NCBI GenBank assembly: GCA_947488175.1
Contig: CANKYO010000001.1
Span: forward strand, 310,001-374,000
Length of the DNA: 64,000 nucleotides
Direction of reading: 5' to 3'
From: an uncultured Paracoccaceae bacterium
Lineage (GTDB): Bacteria; Pseudomonadota; Alphaproteobacteria; Rhodobacterales; Rhodobacteraceae
Of the stretch, positions 29,222 to 37,695 are shown in pieces (positions within the stretch are counted from its first letter, which is position 1; every line of letters starts with the position of its first letter). A program made the translations under genes and the position numbers. The notes beneath the pieces are model-generated. The model saw only the letters and a list, made by a program, of their open reading frames with translations, searched no databases and had not been told where the DNA came from.

Positions 29222-30598
29222 ATGACACTCGACCCCGTCCTCGCCCGCATTGACGCCGATATTCCGCAGGCCACTGACCGGCTGCTGGACTTGCTGCGCA
29301 TCCCGTCCATCTCAACCGACCCGGCCTACAAGGACAAATGCGATCAGGCGGCGGACTGGCTGGTCGCTGACCTGCAATCCATCGGGTTTAACGCCTCCAA
29401 ACGGCCCACACCGGGGCACCCCATGGTCGTGGCGCATTCCGGTGGCGACGGGCCGCATATCCTCTTTTACGGGCATTACGACGTGCAACCGGTGGACCCC
29501 TTGAACCTCTGGGACCGGGACCCGTTCGATCCGCAAATCGAAGACACCGCCAACGGCCGCGTCATCCGGGGACGCGGCTCATCCGACGACAAAGGGCAGT
29601 TGATGACCTTCGTCGAGGCCTGCCGGGCCTGGAAAGCCGAGCATGGGTCGCTCCCCGCCAACATCACTATTTTCTTCGAAGGGGAAGAGGAATCAGGCTC
29701 CCCCTCCCTCACCCCCTTCATGGAAGAAAACGCCGATGAACTGACCGCCGACATCGCCCTGATCTGCGACACCGGGCTTTACGGCGACAGCACACCGGCC
29801 ATCATCACGCAACTACGCGGTCTGCTGGGCGAGGAACTCACCATCACCGGCCCCAACAAGGACCTGCATTCGGGCATGTATGGGGGCCTCGCCATGAACC
29901 CGGCGCGTGTCCTTGCACGGATCATCGCGTCGTTACACGACGAAAACGGACGGATCACCGTCCCGGATTTCTATGATGGCGTGCCCGAACTCTCCAACGA
30001 ACTCGCCGCCGCATGGGACGACCTGAAATTCGACGAAAAACACTTCCTTGGCGAGGTCGGGCTCTCCGAACCCGCAGGTGAAAAGGGGCGGCGGCCACTG
30101 GAAATGCTCTGGTCGCGGCCAACATGCGAGGTCAACGGGATGTGGTCCGGCTATACCGGCGACGGCTTCAAAACCGTTCTACCCAGCGAAGCGCATGCCA
30201 AAATCAGCTTCCGGCTGGTCGGCACACAAGACCCGCTGAAAATCCGCGAAAACTTCCGCAAGATGGTGCACGACATGCTGCCACCCGACTGCTCAGTCGC
30301 ATTCAGCGACCACGGGGCCAGCGCCGCCGGGCAAATGACCACAACACACCCCGCCTTCGATCAGGCGCGCAAGGCGCTCTCCGACGAGTGGCCCAACGCG
30401 GCGGCCTATGTCGGCTGCGGCGGCTCCATCCCTATCGCGGGACATTTCAAGGATATCCTGAACATGGACGCCATGCTGATCGGCTTTGGCAAGGACGACG
30501 ACCAGATCCACTCACCCAACGAAAAATATGACCTGTCGTCGTTTCATAAAGGCATCAGAAGCTGGGCACGGATCCTGCACGCAATGACCAACGGGTAG
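29222..30598 (+). CDS. M20 family dipeptidase/metallopeptidase
   Basis: A 458-residue M20/M25/M40 zinc peptidase of the dipeptidase subgroup (similar to carnosinase-type DUG1/CNDP enzymes). Metal-binding motifs are visible: FYGHYDVQPVDP, GRGSSDDKGQ, FFEGEEESGSPS, and CDTGLYG; the dimerisation (lid) domain lies around residues 205-330 with the SGMYGGLAMNPA motif. It should hydrolyse small dipeptides or N-acylated amino acids in the cytoplasm. The ATG is preceded by a weak AGGTG. It stands alone, divergent from the hypothetical membrane-protein gene. Confidence 0.92.
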   Translation: MTLDPVLARIDADIPQATDRLLDLLRIPSISTDPAYKDKCDQAADWLVADLQSIGFNASKRPTPGHPMVVAHSGGDGPHILFYGHYDVQPVDPLNLWDRDPFDPQIEDTANGRVIRGRGSSDDKGQLMTFVEACRAWKAEHGSLPANITIFFEGEEESGSPSLTPFMEENADELTADIALICDTGLYGDSTPAIITQLRGLLGEELTITGPNKDLHSGMYGGLAMNPARVLARIIASLHDENGRITVPDFYDGVPELSNELAAAWDDLKFDEKHFLGEVGLSEPAGEKGRRPLEMLWSRPTCEVNGMWSGYTGDGFKTVLPSEAHAKISFRLVGTQDPLKIRENFRKMVHDMLPPDCSVAFSDHGASAAGQMTTTHPAFDQARKALSDEWPNAAAYVGCGGSIPIAGHFKDILNMDAMLIGFGKDDDQIHSPNEKYDLSSFHKGIRSWARILHAMTNG

Positions 30599-30666
30599 GC
30601 ACCGCCGTCGCGCGCAGACTCCCTGCGCGTGACACCACGATCAATCAACGCCCTGCCCTGGCAGAC

Positions 30667-30843
30667 CTAATCCCCATGCCACTGTGAAAACAGCTTGAAA
30701 ACAAACCAGCCCGCGCCGCCCGTCAGAAGGATCACGCCAAACCGGTAACCCGCCCCAAGGTCAAGGGCATGAACCAAAGCCAGACCACCGATTCCAAGAA
30801 CGCCAATCACCAGTATGATCAGGAAAAACAGTCTGAGCATCAT
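30667..30843 (-). CDS. Small two-helix membrane protein (58 aa)
   Basis: A 58-codon frame starting with a double ATG. It encodes two hydrophobic helices (about residues 4-25 and 34-51) separated by HALDLGAGYRFG and ending in a short KLFSQWHGD tail. A protein-like composition, membrane topology and placement 28 bases upstream of a tRNA make it credible; no family is recognised. No strong Shine-Dalgarno is visible. It is convergent with the M20 peptidase gene. Confidence 0.55.
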   Translation of the reverse strand: MMLRLFFLIILVIGVLGIGGLALVHALDLGAGYRFGVILLTGGAGWFVFKLFSQWHGD

Positions 30844-30870
30844 CGGTTCTCACGTTTTAGGGGGGAGAAA

Positions 30871-30947
30871 TGGCGCGGTTGACGGGGCTCGAACCCGCGA
30901 CCCCCGGCGTGACAGGCCGGTACTCTAACCAACTGAGCTACAACCGC
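30871..30947 (-). tRNA. tRNA-Asp (GTC), copy 1
   Basis: 77 bases including an encoded CCA. On the minus strand it begins GCGGTTGTAGCTCAG and folds into a full cloverleaf with the acceptor stem GCGGTTG/CAACCGC, discriminator G, and anticodon GTC in CCTGTCACG. It is identical to the second copy at 31762-31838. Confidence 0.96.
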
Positions 30948-31291
30948 GCGTGAGGGGCGGCATAATCCGGCTTTGCGGGGCCGTCAACGGAAAATCACGC
31001 AGGCAGAGAAACTTTTGTGGGCATCGGGGAACAGGCAGAGGGCAATGCACCCACAGCCCCGCCAAACTGGTCCCGGCGCAAAGGACACATTGCGATCATC
31101 ATGACAAGAAAAGCGGTGGCTTGCTTGTCGTCAGTGAGCCAACCAAACCGTGAACGGCCTGCACGTTGCCTATGACCCGCAGCATTGGAGAAAGGTATAG
31201 CCAACAATCAGTGCAGTTCCAGTAGGCTCAAATTGACATCTGAAGGATTCCTCTAGACCGTCAGAATGACAATGATCGGCCAGAGAAGAGC
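30948..31291. other. Noncoding stretch between tRNA-Asp copy 1 and orphan membrane gene
   Basis: 344 bases without a supported gene. A 70-codon minus-strand frame at 30995-31207 (with WLTDDKQATAFLVMMIAMCP) is open but has no clear ribosome site or known family. GC falls toward the right end. No transposase or clear repeat was seen. Confidence 0.4.
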
Positions 31292-31633
31292 ATGTTTATT
31301 GCTGATCGAAGCTCTTTGATTGTGGAGGGAATAGTGCTTTCTGACGAAGACATTGAATGTGAAGAAAAAGAATTTACCAGAATAATTGCAAGCCTGGAGC
31401 GCCAAAAAATTTGGACACCATTGTTCTTCCTGGGATTTACTGCACTCCTTGTCTGGCTACAAACGGGAAAGATCATCGGACAAACTGACTCAACACTAGA
31501 AGCATACGGTGTCGCAGTGCTGTTTTTTCTGTACGTAGTTTTCGCAGAACTAACGAATGTTAAGATCATGCTTATCAAAGCCCAAAGAAGGGACTGGCGG
31601 CGGGATATACTCAGGCAGAAAGGAAAAAACTAG
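31292..31633 (+). CDS. Orphan small membrane protein (113 aa)
   Basis: A 113-residue protein with two predicted membrane helices (about 41-58, TPLFFLGFTALLVWL; and 71-88, YGVAVLFFLYVVFAEL), a charged N-terminus, and a basic C-terminus (KAQRRDWRRDILRQKGKN). The ATG is preceded by GAAGAG. The gene is markedly AT-richer than its neighbours and lies alone between two identical tRNA-Asp genes, which suggests recent acquisition. No family is recognised, so a function cannot be given. Confidence 0.6.
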   Translation: MFIADRSSLIVEGIVLSDEDIECEEKEFTRIIASLERQKIWTPLFFLGFTALLVWLQTGKIIGQTDSTLEAYGVAVLFFLYVVFAELTNVKIMLIKAQRRDWRRDILRQKGKN

Positions 31634-31761
31634 ATGGCCAAATGCTGCCCTGCGAACCCATAATCAGAGAACCTCACCAACAACAAACGTATGGAAGTCA
31701 TGGAACTGACATAGCGCCACAAATGTCGTCAGGCAGTAAAACGTTGATTTATTGGTAAAAA

Positions 31762-31838
31762 TGGCGCGGTTGACGGGGCTCGAACCCGCGACCCCCGGCG
31801 TGACAGGCCGGTACTCTAACCAACTGAGCTACAACCGC
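31762..31838 (-). tRNA. tRNA-Asp (GTC), copy 2
   Basis: 77 bases with encoded CCA, identical in sequence to the tRNA-Asp at 30871-30947 and in the same orientation 815 bases away. Anticodon GTC. The flanking sequences differ beyond a few bases on each side. Confidence 0.96.
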
Positions 31839-32161
31839 GCATCTGTTTGCCCGGCCGCCAGGCCGGAACACCCTGCTTCTAGGTGGCGGACCGGATCAGG
31901 TCAAGCGCTCAAAACAGCAAAAAGCTGACGTCGGGGCAACCTGCAGCATTGCCACAATTCAACACCATTATGTCGCAAAAAATGCGGCAAGGGCGCACAA
32001 ATTAACCACGTTACCCAGTCAAACTGCCCCTGCCGCAGACCATCACAGTCTTTTTGTTACCTATTGATTATCACCACGCGGAACGCAGACAGAAACCAAT
32101 AAATAATGCAGGCCCATCTTTGACACGACCCCGCGCGATTGCTGAAGCCTTTTGTCACGAA
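31839..32161. other. Noncoding stretch upstream of LytTR gene
   Basis: About 320 bases of mostly AT-richer sequence that should contain the promoters of tRNA-Asp copy 2 (minus strand) and of the LytTR gene (plus strand). No ORF with a ribosome site, no repeat and no terminator was recognised. Its right end may be coding if the LytTR gene starts further upstream than chosen. Confidence 0.35.
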
Positions 32162-32959
32162 GTGACCATATATGACGTGTTTTTCGGCAAATTCACCCTC
32201 AGTCTTTCACGCTTCGTGAAAATGATCACGGATCCAAGGGGCCTTGTTTTTCTGGCGCTGGGATGTGTGCTCCTGTTTGCCGCCGATCCCAATAATGTGC
32301 GCGTCAATCTGGGGCCGATACTCGCCCTGCTGATCTGGATCGGCTCTGTCGCGCTTTATGTGAGCACGATTTTTGCGATGATCGCGCTGTTTTCGTTCAC
32401 ACAGCACCATTTCGGCCCCTACCCGATCTACACGCCGGTCACATCGACCATCGGCCTGCTGCTGGTCTTTGTCTGTGCAAGGGCCGCCATTTCTTTCATC
32501 ACCGGTGATCCACCGCCCGATAACGCGGCGCCCTTGTTTTTCAACCTTTTGATCGCGGGCATGATGCTTGAGACATTGTTCATTCGCTTTGCCATGCCGG
32601 GCATCTTTGCGGATGAAAACAAGCCGCGCCACAGCCCCGATGTAATCCGGATCGGTGACCAGCAGTTTCCTGTTCAAAGGATCAGGCACATGGCCGCGCA
32701 AGAGCACTATATCAACATCGCCGGACCGACAGGTACGGTGCTGGTCCGGGCGCGGCTCAGGGATGCGGTGGCGCAAACAACGCCCGAACAGGGCCTGCAG
32801 CCGCACCGGTCATGGTGGGTGTCAACAGCAGCCAAACCCAAGTTGGGCCACCAAAACGGCAAGCCCATCCTACAATTGGACGATGACACGATTGTACCCA
32901 TCGCCAAAGCGCGGATGGATGATGTACAACGCTGGATCAATTTACACGGCGACTGGTAA
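32162..32959 (+). CDS. LytTR-domain transcriptional regulator with membrane N-terminus
   Basis: About 265 residues: four predicted membrane helices in the N-terminal 150 residues, then a C-terminal LytTR DNA-binding domain (FPVQRIRHMAAQEHYINI, VLVRARLRDAV, HRSWWVST, IVPIAKARMDDVQRWI). LytTR proteins bind direct repeats upstream of target promoters; membrane-anchored versions without a receiver domain are frequent in Rhodobacterales and are unstudied. The start is uncertain: the frame is open from 32054 (TTG), there are GTG codons at 32162 and 32177, and the first ATG is 32222. None has a strong ribosome site. The stop touches the stop of the convergent pirin gene. Confidence 0.8.
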   Translation: MTIYDVFFGKFTLSLSRFVKMITDPRGLVFLALGCVLLFAADPNNVRVNLGPILALLIWIGSVALYVSTIFAMIALFSFTQHHFGPYPIYTPVTSTIGLLLVFVCARAAISFITGDPPPDNAAPLFFNLLIAGMMLETLFIRFAMPGIFADENKPRHSPDVIRIGDQQFPVQRIRHMAAQEHYINIAGPTGTVLVRARLRDAVAQTTPEQGLQPHRSWWVSTAAKPKLGHQNGKPILQLDDDTIVPIAKARMDDVQRWINLHGDW

Positions 32960-33898
32960 CTACCTCTCAGGCAACGGAATAAATTCAGCATCATCATTGG
33001 GCGGCAACTGAAACCGGCCATTCTGCCAGTCGCCCGCGCGCCAGGCCTCCTTGGCCTCCTCGATCCGCTGCTTGCTTGAGGCGACGAAGTTCCACCAGAT
33101 ATACCGCTCACCCTCCAGCGTCGCCCCACCCAGCAGCATTACACGCGCCCCTTGCGGTCCGGCCTTCATGCTGACGCGGTCGCCGGGGCGAAACACCATC
33201 ATGCGGCCCGCGTCGTAATCCTCGCCGGCAATGGTCACGCTACCTTCCAACACATAAGCGCCGCGATCCTCGTGATTATCGGGCATGGGCAGGGCCGCCC
33301 CAGGCTCCAGAATCGCATCAAGATAAAACATCTCCGACGGGGTTTCGACGGGCGCACGACTGCCATAGGCATCGCCCATGATCAGGCGCACCTGCTTGCC
33401 TTCACCATCCATCAGCGGCAGATCGGCCTTGGGCGCATGGATAAACGCGGCCTCGCGATCCTCGGCCCCTTTGGGCAGGGCAATCCATGTCTGGATGCCG
33501 AACAGGCTTTGCGGCTTTTCGCGCGCCTCACCATCCATGCGTTCGGAATGAGTAATGCCGTGACCGGCAATCATCAGGTTCATCGCCCCCGGCTCGATCC
33601 ACTGCTCGGTGCCAAGGCTATCGCGATGATGGATCGCACCGCGATGCAGATAGGTCACCGTCGCCAGCCCAATATGCGGATGCGGGCGCACATCAATCCC
33701 CTGTCCGGTCACAAACTCCGCCGGTCCCATCTGGTCAAAGAAAATGAACGGGCCCACCATCTGGCGGCGCGGGGCCGGCAAGGCACGGCGCACCTCGAAC
33801 CCGCCCAGATCGCGGGCGCGGGGAACGATTACGGTCTCAATGGCATCCACGGCATCGTCGGTCGGGCAATGCGGGTCGAGGGCTGGATTCCAACTCAT
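32960..33898 (-). CDS. Pirin family protein
   Basis: A 312-residue bicupin of the pirin family. Metal ligands of the N-terminal cupin are visible in DVRPHPHIGLATVTY, the HRD segment IHHRDSLG, and GHGITHSER. The C-terminal cupin carries PDNHEDRGAYVLEG. Some pirins are quercetin 2,3-dioxygenases, others act as redox sensors; the substrate here is open. The MSWNPALDPHCP start is fixed by a strong AAGGAG eight bases upstream. The gene is convergent with the LytTR gene with no gap. Confidence 0.92.
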   Translation of the reverse strand: MSWNPALDPHCPTDDAVDAIETVIVPRARDLGGFEVRRALPAPRRQMVGPFIFFDQMGPAEFVTGQGIDVRPHPHIGLATVTYLHRGAIHHRDSLGTEQWIEPGAMNLMIAGHGITHSERMDGEAREKPQSLFGIQTWIALPKGAEDREAAFIHAPKADLPLMDGEGKQVRLIMGDAYGSRAPVETPSEMFYLDAILEPGAALPMPDNHEDRGAYVLEGSVTIAGEDYDAGRMMVFRPGDRVSMKAGPQGARVMLLGGATLEGERYIWWNFVASSKQRIEEAKEAWRAGDWQNGRFQLPPNDDAEFIPLPER

Positions 33899-33994
33899 CA
33901 GGACTCTCCTTTCAGGGTTACTGAAAAGATAGGGCAGCAGCACAGCAATGAAAGCCAAAGCCGCGCACATCACATCTGCATGAAAAGAGAGGAA

Positions 33995-34070
33995 TGGTGG
34001 GTGATGAGAGGCTCGAACTCCCGACATCTTCCGTGTAAAGGAAGCGCTCTACCAACTGAGCTAATCACCC
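33995..34070 (-). tRNA. tRNA-Val (TAC)
   Basis: 76 bases with encoded CCA; acceptor stem GGGTGAT/ATCACCC with discriminator A, D-stem GCTC, anticodon stem CTTCC/GGAAG and loop TTTACAC, giving anticodon TAC, then TTCGAGC in the T-loop. It shares its acceptor stem with the CAC isoacceptor 656 bases away. Confidence 0.95.
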
Positions 34071-34112
34071 GATCCCGCGTCGTTTAGACCAGCGGCGCAT
34101 GCAGTGCAAGCC

Positions 34113-34673
34113 TCATTCCAACAGGGTCTGCACGCCATCTTTCAAATGGTAAACACAGCCCTGCCCGCCACTCAACGCGGACACGGTCAAGGCAGCATCG
34201 TGGGTGACCAGCGACCGGATCATGCGGCTGGTGATCCCATGGGTGACCAGCACGGCAGGCCCGTCCAGATCGGCCAGAAACGCGCGGCAGCGGGCCTCAA
34301 GCCGGGCAAACCCTTCGCCATTGGGGGCGATATCGTATTGCGCCAGAAACGGGTCCGGGGCCTCCGGCGTCGGCAAACCATCACGCAGCAGGCCGGACCA
34401 GTCACCAACGCCGATCTCGCGCAACCGGTCATCAGTGCGGACATGGCGCGCCACACGGGCTAGCGCGATGCCCGCCGTCTGCACGGCACGGCCCTGCGGA
34501 CTGGTCAGAAATATGAACCCCGTCAAATCGCGCCATTGCAGGATTTCGCCCTGCCGGGCGGCGTCCATCTCACCCTTGGGGGTCAGCGGCGAATTCAACT
34601 CGCCCTGCATCCGGTTCTCGGCATTCCACTCGGTCTCGCCATGGCGCAGCACGTAAAGCTCTGGATGTGACAT
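34113..34673 (-). CDS. Histidine phosphatase family protein
   Basis: A 186-residue branch-1 histidine phosphatase (phosphoglycerate mutase-like). The catalytic phosphohistidine motif LRHGETEWN is at residues 8-16, the arginine/serine motif SPQGRAVQTA follows, and the second catalytic His is in VLVTHGITSR. Likely a small-molecule phosphatase rather than a glycolytic mutase, since the alpha-insert of GpmA is missing. Start at the ATG of MSHPELYVLRHG. It lies between two tRNA-Val genes on the same strand and begins 18 bases past a hairpin that should end the upstream tRNA transcript. Confidence 0.9.
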   Translation of the reverse strand: MSHPELYVLRHGETEWNAENRMQGELNSPLTPKGEMDAARQGEILQWRDLTGFIFLTSPQGRAVQTAGIALARVARHVRTDDRLREIGVGDWSGLLRDGLPTPEAPDPFLAQYDIAPNGEGFARLEARCRAFLADLDGPAVLVTHGITSRMIRSLVTHDAALTVSALSGGQGCVYHLKDGVQTLLE

Positions 34674-34691
34674 CGGGGACCCCCGCCAAGG

Positions 34692-34716
34692 AAAAGCGCG
34701 CCACAATGGGCGCGCC
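34692..34716 (-). terminator. Terminator downstream of tRNA-Val (CAC)
   Basis: On the minus strand a 7-bp stem GCGCGCC / GGCGCGC with a 6-base loop is followed by TTTTC. It starts 9 bases after the tRNA 3' end and precedes the phosphatase start codon by 18 bases, so the phosphatase is probably transcribed from read-through or a promoter inside this short gap. Confidence 0.65.
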
Positions 34717-34725
34717 GGAAAATAA

Positions 34726-34800
34726 TGGTGGGTGATAAGAGATTTGAACTCCTGACATCTTCGATGTGAACGAAGCGCTCTACCACTGAGCTAATCACCC
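34726..34800 (-). tRNA. tRNA-Val (CAC)
   Basis: 75 bases with encoded CCA; acceptor GGGTGAT/ATCACCC, anticodon stem CTTCG/CGAAG with loop TTCACAT and anticodon CAC. One base shorter in the D-loop than the TAC isoacceptor at 33995-34070. Confidence 0.95.
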
Positions 34801-34813
34801 GTTGACGGATGAT

Positions 34814-35158
34814 TTAGTCGCCATTGTCCGTTGCTGCAAGCCCAGATTGCGCGGCACGTGTGGCATCTTTCTGGGTCCGCAGCTTGAGCGTCATGACCTG
34901 CGCCCCACCGTCCAGATCCTTGCTGCGCACCACCCGCAGCTTGCCCAAAGGCGGCAGGTTCACATCTTCTCCCGCGGCGAGCGCTTCACCCAGCACCGCA
35001 AGTGCTGTTTCGATAGCCGGTTTGGCATCGCGCTTCTTCACATCGGTCCGGGCAATGACCCGCTCCAGAAACTCCGGCTTCTTTAGCTGAGCCGCTGCCG
35101 GTTTCTCGGTGGCGGCGGGTGCCGTGGCACCGCCCTTTGCTTTGCTTTTCAATGCCAT
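34814..35158 (-). CDS. HU family DNA-binding protein with A/K/P-rich N-terminal extension
   Basis: A 114-residue HU/IHF-fold protein. The first 25 residues are low-complexity (A, K, T, P) and precede the HU core (KPEFLERVIARTDVKKRDAK, then ALAAGEDVNLPPLGKLRVV). The flanking arm ends in KLRTQKDATRAAQ rather than the canonical proline-tipped arm, so it is a divergent HU. It should bind DNA without strong sequence preference. The ATG at 35158 has AGGA seven bases upstream; a GTG directly before it is possible. tRNA-Val follows on the same strand at a 13-base distance. Confidence 0.82.
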   Translation of the reverse strand: MALKSKAKGGATAPAATEKPAAAQLKKPEFLERVIARTDVKKRDAKPAIETALAVLGEALAAGEDVNLPPLGKLRVVRSKDLDGGAQVMTLKLRTQKDATRAAQSGLAATDNGD

Positions 35159-35239
35159 CACAAATCCTCGCTTTGCTGCAGCCTAGCGGGTCGGCGGCAG
35201 TGTTCCCACAGCTAAATGCGATCCGGCAGCATCAGAATC

Positions 35240-35272
35240 AAAAAGGCGCACCCGGATCGGACGCGCCTTCTT
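35240..35272 (-). terminator. Rho-independent terminator of lon
   Basis: On the minus strand an AAGGCGC/GCGCCTT outer stem with an imperfect inner CCG/CGG stem is followed by a T run (TTTTT). It lies 18 bases after the lon stop codon. Confidence 0.75.
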
Positions 35273-35289
35273 GCGATTATGTTCGGTAC

Positions 35290-37695
35290 TTAATGCGCCC
35301 GCGCCGCCTCACCTTCCGAACCGGATTTCAGGGCAGCCGCCGCTGCTTCTTCTGCGGCCTCGTCCCATTCGATCGACTCTGGCTTGCGGACCAGCGCATG
35401 TTCCAGCACCTCTGACACATGTTTGACAGGGATGATCGTCAGCCCCTCTTTCACGTTGTCCGGAATTTCCGGCAGGTCCTTGGCATTGTCCTGCGGGATC
35501 AGCACGGTCGTGATACCGCCCCGCAATGCGGCCAGCAGTTTTTCCTTCAAACCACCAATCGGCATCGCATTCCCGCGCAACGAAACCTCGCCCGTCATGG
35601 CGATATCCTTGCGGACTGGGATCTGCGTCAGCACCGACACGATGGAGGTCACCATCGCCAGCCCGGCAGAGGGGCCATCCTTCGGCGTCGCCCCATCCGG
35701 CACGTGGACGTGAATATCCAGCGTGTCGAATTTCGGCGGCTTCACCCCGATCTCCGGCGCAATCGAACGGACGTAAGAAGACGCCGCATCAATCGACTCC
35801 TTCATCACATCGCCCAGCTTACCGGTCGTCTTCATCCGGCCTTTGCCCGGCAGGCGCAGCGCTTCGATATTCAACAGCTCACCACCGACCGATGTCCAGG
35901 CCAGACCGGTGACAACACCAACCTGATCCTCTTCCTCGGCCAGACCAAAGCGATGCTTTTCCACGCCAAGGAAGTCAGACAGGTTTTCCGCATTCACTTC
36001 AATGCGTTCCGCCTCTTTCTTCACAAGCTTGGTTACCGCCTTGCGGGCCACCTTGGCCAGCTCTCGCTCCATGTTCCGGACGCCAGCCTCACGGGTATAG
36101 ACCTGTACAATCGCCGTCAGCGCATCATCGGCAACGCTGAACTCCTTGTCGCGAAGCCCGTGGTTTTTCATGACCTTGGGCAGTAGGTGCTGCTTAGCAA
36201 TCTCGACCTTTTCATCCTCGGTGTAACCCGACAGCGAAATGATCTCCATCCGGTCCAGCAAAGGCCCCGGCATGTTGTAGCTGTTCGCCGTGGTCAGGAA
36301 CATCACGTTCGACAGGTCATATTCGACCTCCAGATAGTGATCGACGAATGTCGAGTTCTGTTCCGGATCCAGCACTTCGAGCATCGCCGACGCCGGATCA
36401 CCCCGGAAATCCTGACCCATCTTGTCGATCTCATCGAGCAGGATCAGCGGGTTCGTCGTCTTGGCCTTTTTCAGCGCCTGAATGATTTTGCCGGGCATCG
36501 ACCCGATATAGGTCCGACGGTGACCTCGAATCTCGCTTTCATCACGCACACCACCGAGGGAAATGCGGATGAACTCACGGCCCGTCGCCTTGGCAACAGA
36601 CTTGCCAAGTGATGTCTTACCAACCCCCGGAGGGCCGACAAGGCACATGATCGGGCCTTTCAGTTTGCGCGAACGCTGCTGCACGGCCAGATATTCGACG
36701 ATCCGTTCCTTGACCTTTTCAAGCCCGTAATGGTCGTTGTCCAAAACCTCCTGCGCATTGGCGAGGTTCTTTTTGGTGCGCGATTTCACGCCCCATGGCA
36801 CGCCCAGAACCCAATCCAGATAGTTGCGCACAACCGTTGCCTCGGCGGACATGGGCGACATGTTCTTGAGCTTTTTCAGCTCCGCATCGACCTTTTCGCG
36901 GGCTTCCTTGGACAGCTTGGTCTCAGCGATCTTGGCTTCTAGTTCGGCGACCTCGTTCTGGCCTTCCTCACCATCACCCAATTCCTTCTGAATGGCCTTC
37001 ATCTGCTCATTCAGATAATATTCCCGCTGGGTCCGCTCCATCTGTGTTTTCACACGGGTCTTGATCTTTTTCTCGACCTGCAGAACAGACATTTCGCCCT
37101 GCATCAGGCCAAACACTTTTTCCAGACGCTCGGACACAGACAGGGTCTCAAGCAGGCCCTGCTTCTGATCCACTTCGATGCCCAGATGCCCGGCCACAAG
37201 GTCGGCCAGTTTCGCTGGCTCTGTCGCCTCACCCACGGCGGCCATCGCCTCTTCGGGGATGTTTTTCTTGATCTTGGCGTAACGCTCAAACTCTGCGGAC
37301 ACGTTCCGCACCAGCGCCTCAACCTCGGTACTCTCGCCGGGGATTTCGGTCAGATACTCGGCGGAGGCCTCAAAGAACTGGTCATTCTCGATGAACTTGG
37401 TGATGCGCACACGGCTGCGGCCCTCGACCAGCACCTTCACGGTGCCATCGGGCAATTTCAGCAGTTGCAGCACATTCGCCAGCACACCAGCCTTATAGAT
37501 ACCCTCCTGATCAGGATCGTCCTGACCGGGGTCAACCTGGCTCGACAGCAGGATCTGCTTGTCGTCCTGCATCACCTCTTCAAGGGCGCGGACAGACTTT
37601 TCCCGGCCCACAAACAGCGGCACGATCATATGTGGAAACACCACGATATCGCGCAACGGCAGGACGGGATAGGATGAACTCAACGGTTCTTGCAT
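35290..37695 (-). CDS. lon: ATP-dependent Lon protease
   Basis: LonA, 801 residues: N-terminal substrate-binding domain (YPVLPLRDIVVFPHMIVPLFVGR), central AAA+ module with Walker A GPPGVGKTSLGKS and Walker B NPLILLDEIDKM, and the C-terminal protease with the catalytic Ser in KDGPSAGLAM and Lys in IGGLKEKLLAA. It degrades misfolded and regulatory proteins in the cytoplasm. The ATG at 37695 is preceded by AAGGAAAAGAG; the frame is open upstream but that sequence is the 5' leader. A heat-shock-type promoter lies about 75-100 bases upstream. Confidence 0.97.
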   Translation of the reverse strand: MQEPLSSSYPVLPLRDIVVFPHMIVPLFVGREKSVRALEEVMQDDKQILLSSQVDPGQDDPDQEGIYKAGVLANVLQLLKLPDGTVKVLVEGRSRVRITKFIENDQFFEASAEYLTEIPGESTEVEALVRNVSAEFERYAKIKKNIPEEAMAAVGEATEPAKLADLVAGHLGIEVDQKQGLLETLSVSERLEKVFGLMQGEMSVLQVEKKIKTRVKTQMERTQREYYLNEQMKAIQKELGDGEEGQNEVAELEAKIAETKLSKEAREKVDAELKKLKNMSPMSAEATVVRNYLDWVLGVPWGVKSRTKKNLANAQEVLDNDHYGLEKVKERIVEYLAVQQRSRKLKGPIMCLVGPPGVGKTSLGKSVAKATGREFIRISLGGVRDESEIRGHRRTYIGSMPGKIIQALKKAKTTNPLILLDEIDKMGQDFRGDPASAMLEVLDPEQNSTFVDHYLEVEYDLSNVMFLTTANSYNMPGPLLDRMEIISLSGYTEDEKVEIAKQHLLPKVMKNHGLRDKEFSVADDALTAIVQVYTREAGVRNMERELAKVARKAVTKLVKKEAERIEVNAENLSDFLGVEKHRFGLAEEEDQVGVVTGLAWTSVGGELLNIEALRLPGKGRMKTTGKLGDVMKESIDAASSYVRSIAPEIGVKPPKFDTLDIHVHVPDGATPKDGPSAGLAMVTSIVSVLTQIPVRKDIAMTGEVSLRGNAMPIGGLKEKLLAALRGGITTVLIPQDNAKDLPEIPDNVKEGLTIIPVKHVSEVLEHALVRKPESIEWDEAAEEAAAAALKSGSEGEAARAH

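Noticed and set aside
30995-31207. 70-codon minus-strand ORF between tRNA-Asp and the orphan gene
   Set aside because: No ribosome site, no recognisable family, and low-complexity shadow-like start; left as noncoding.
30871-31838. Complete integrative element between the tRNA-Asp genes
   Set aside because: No integrase, no direct repeats at edges beyond the tRNA itself, and only one small gene; kept as a possible remnant.
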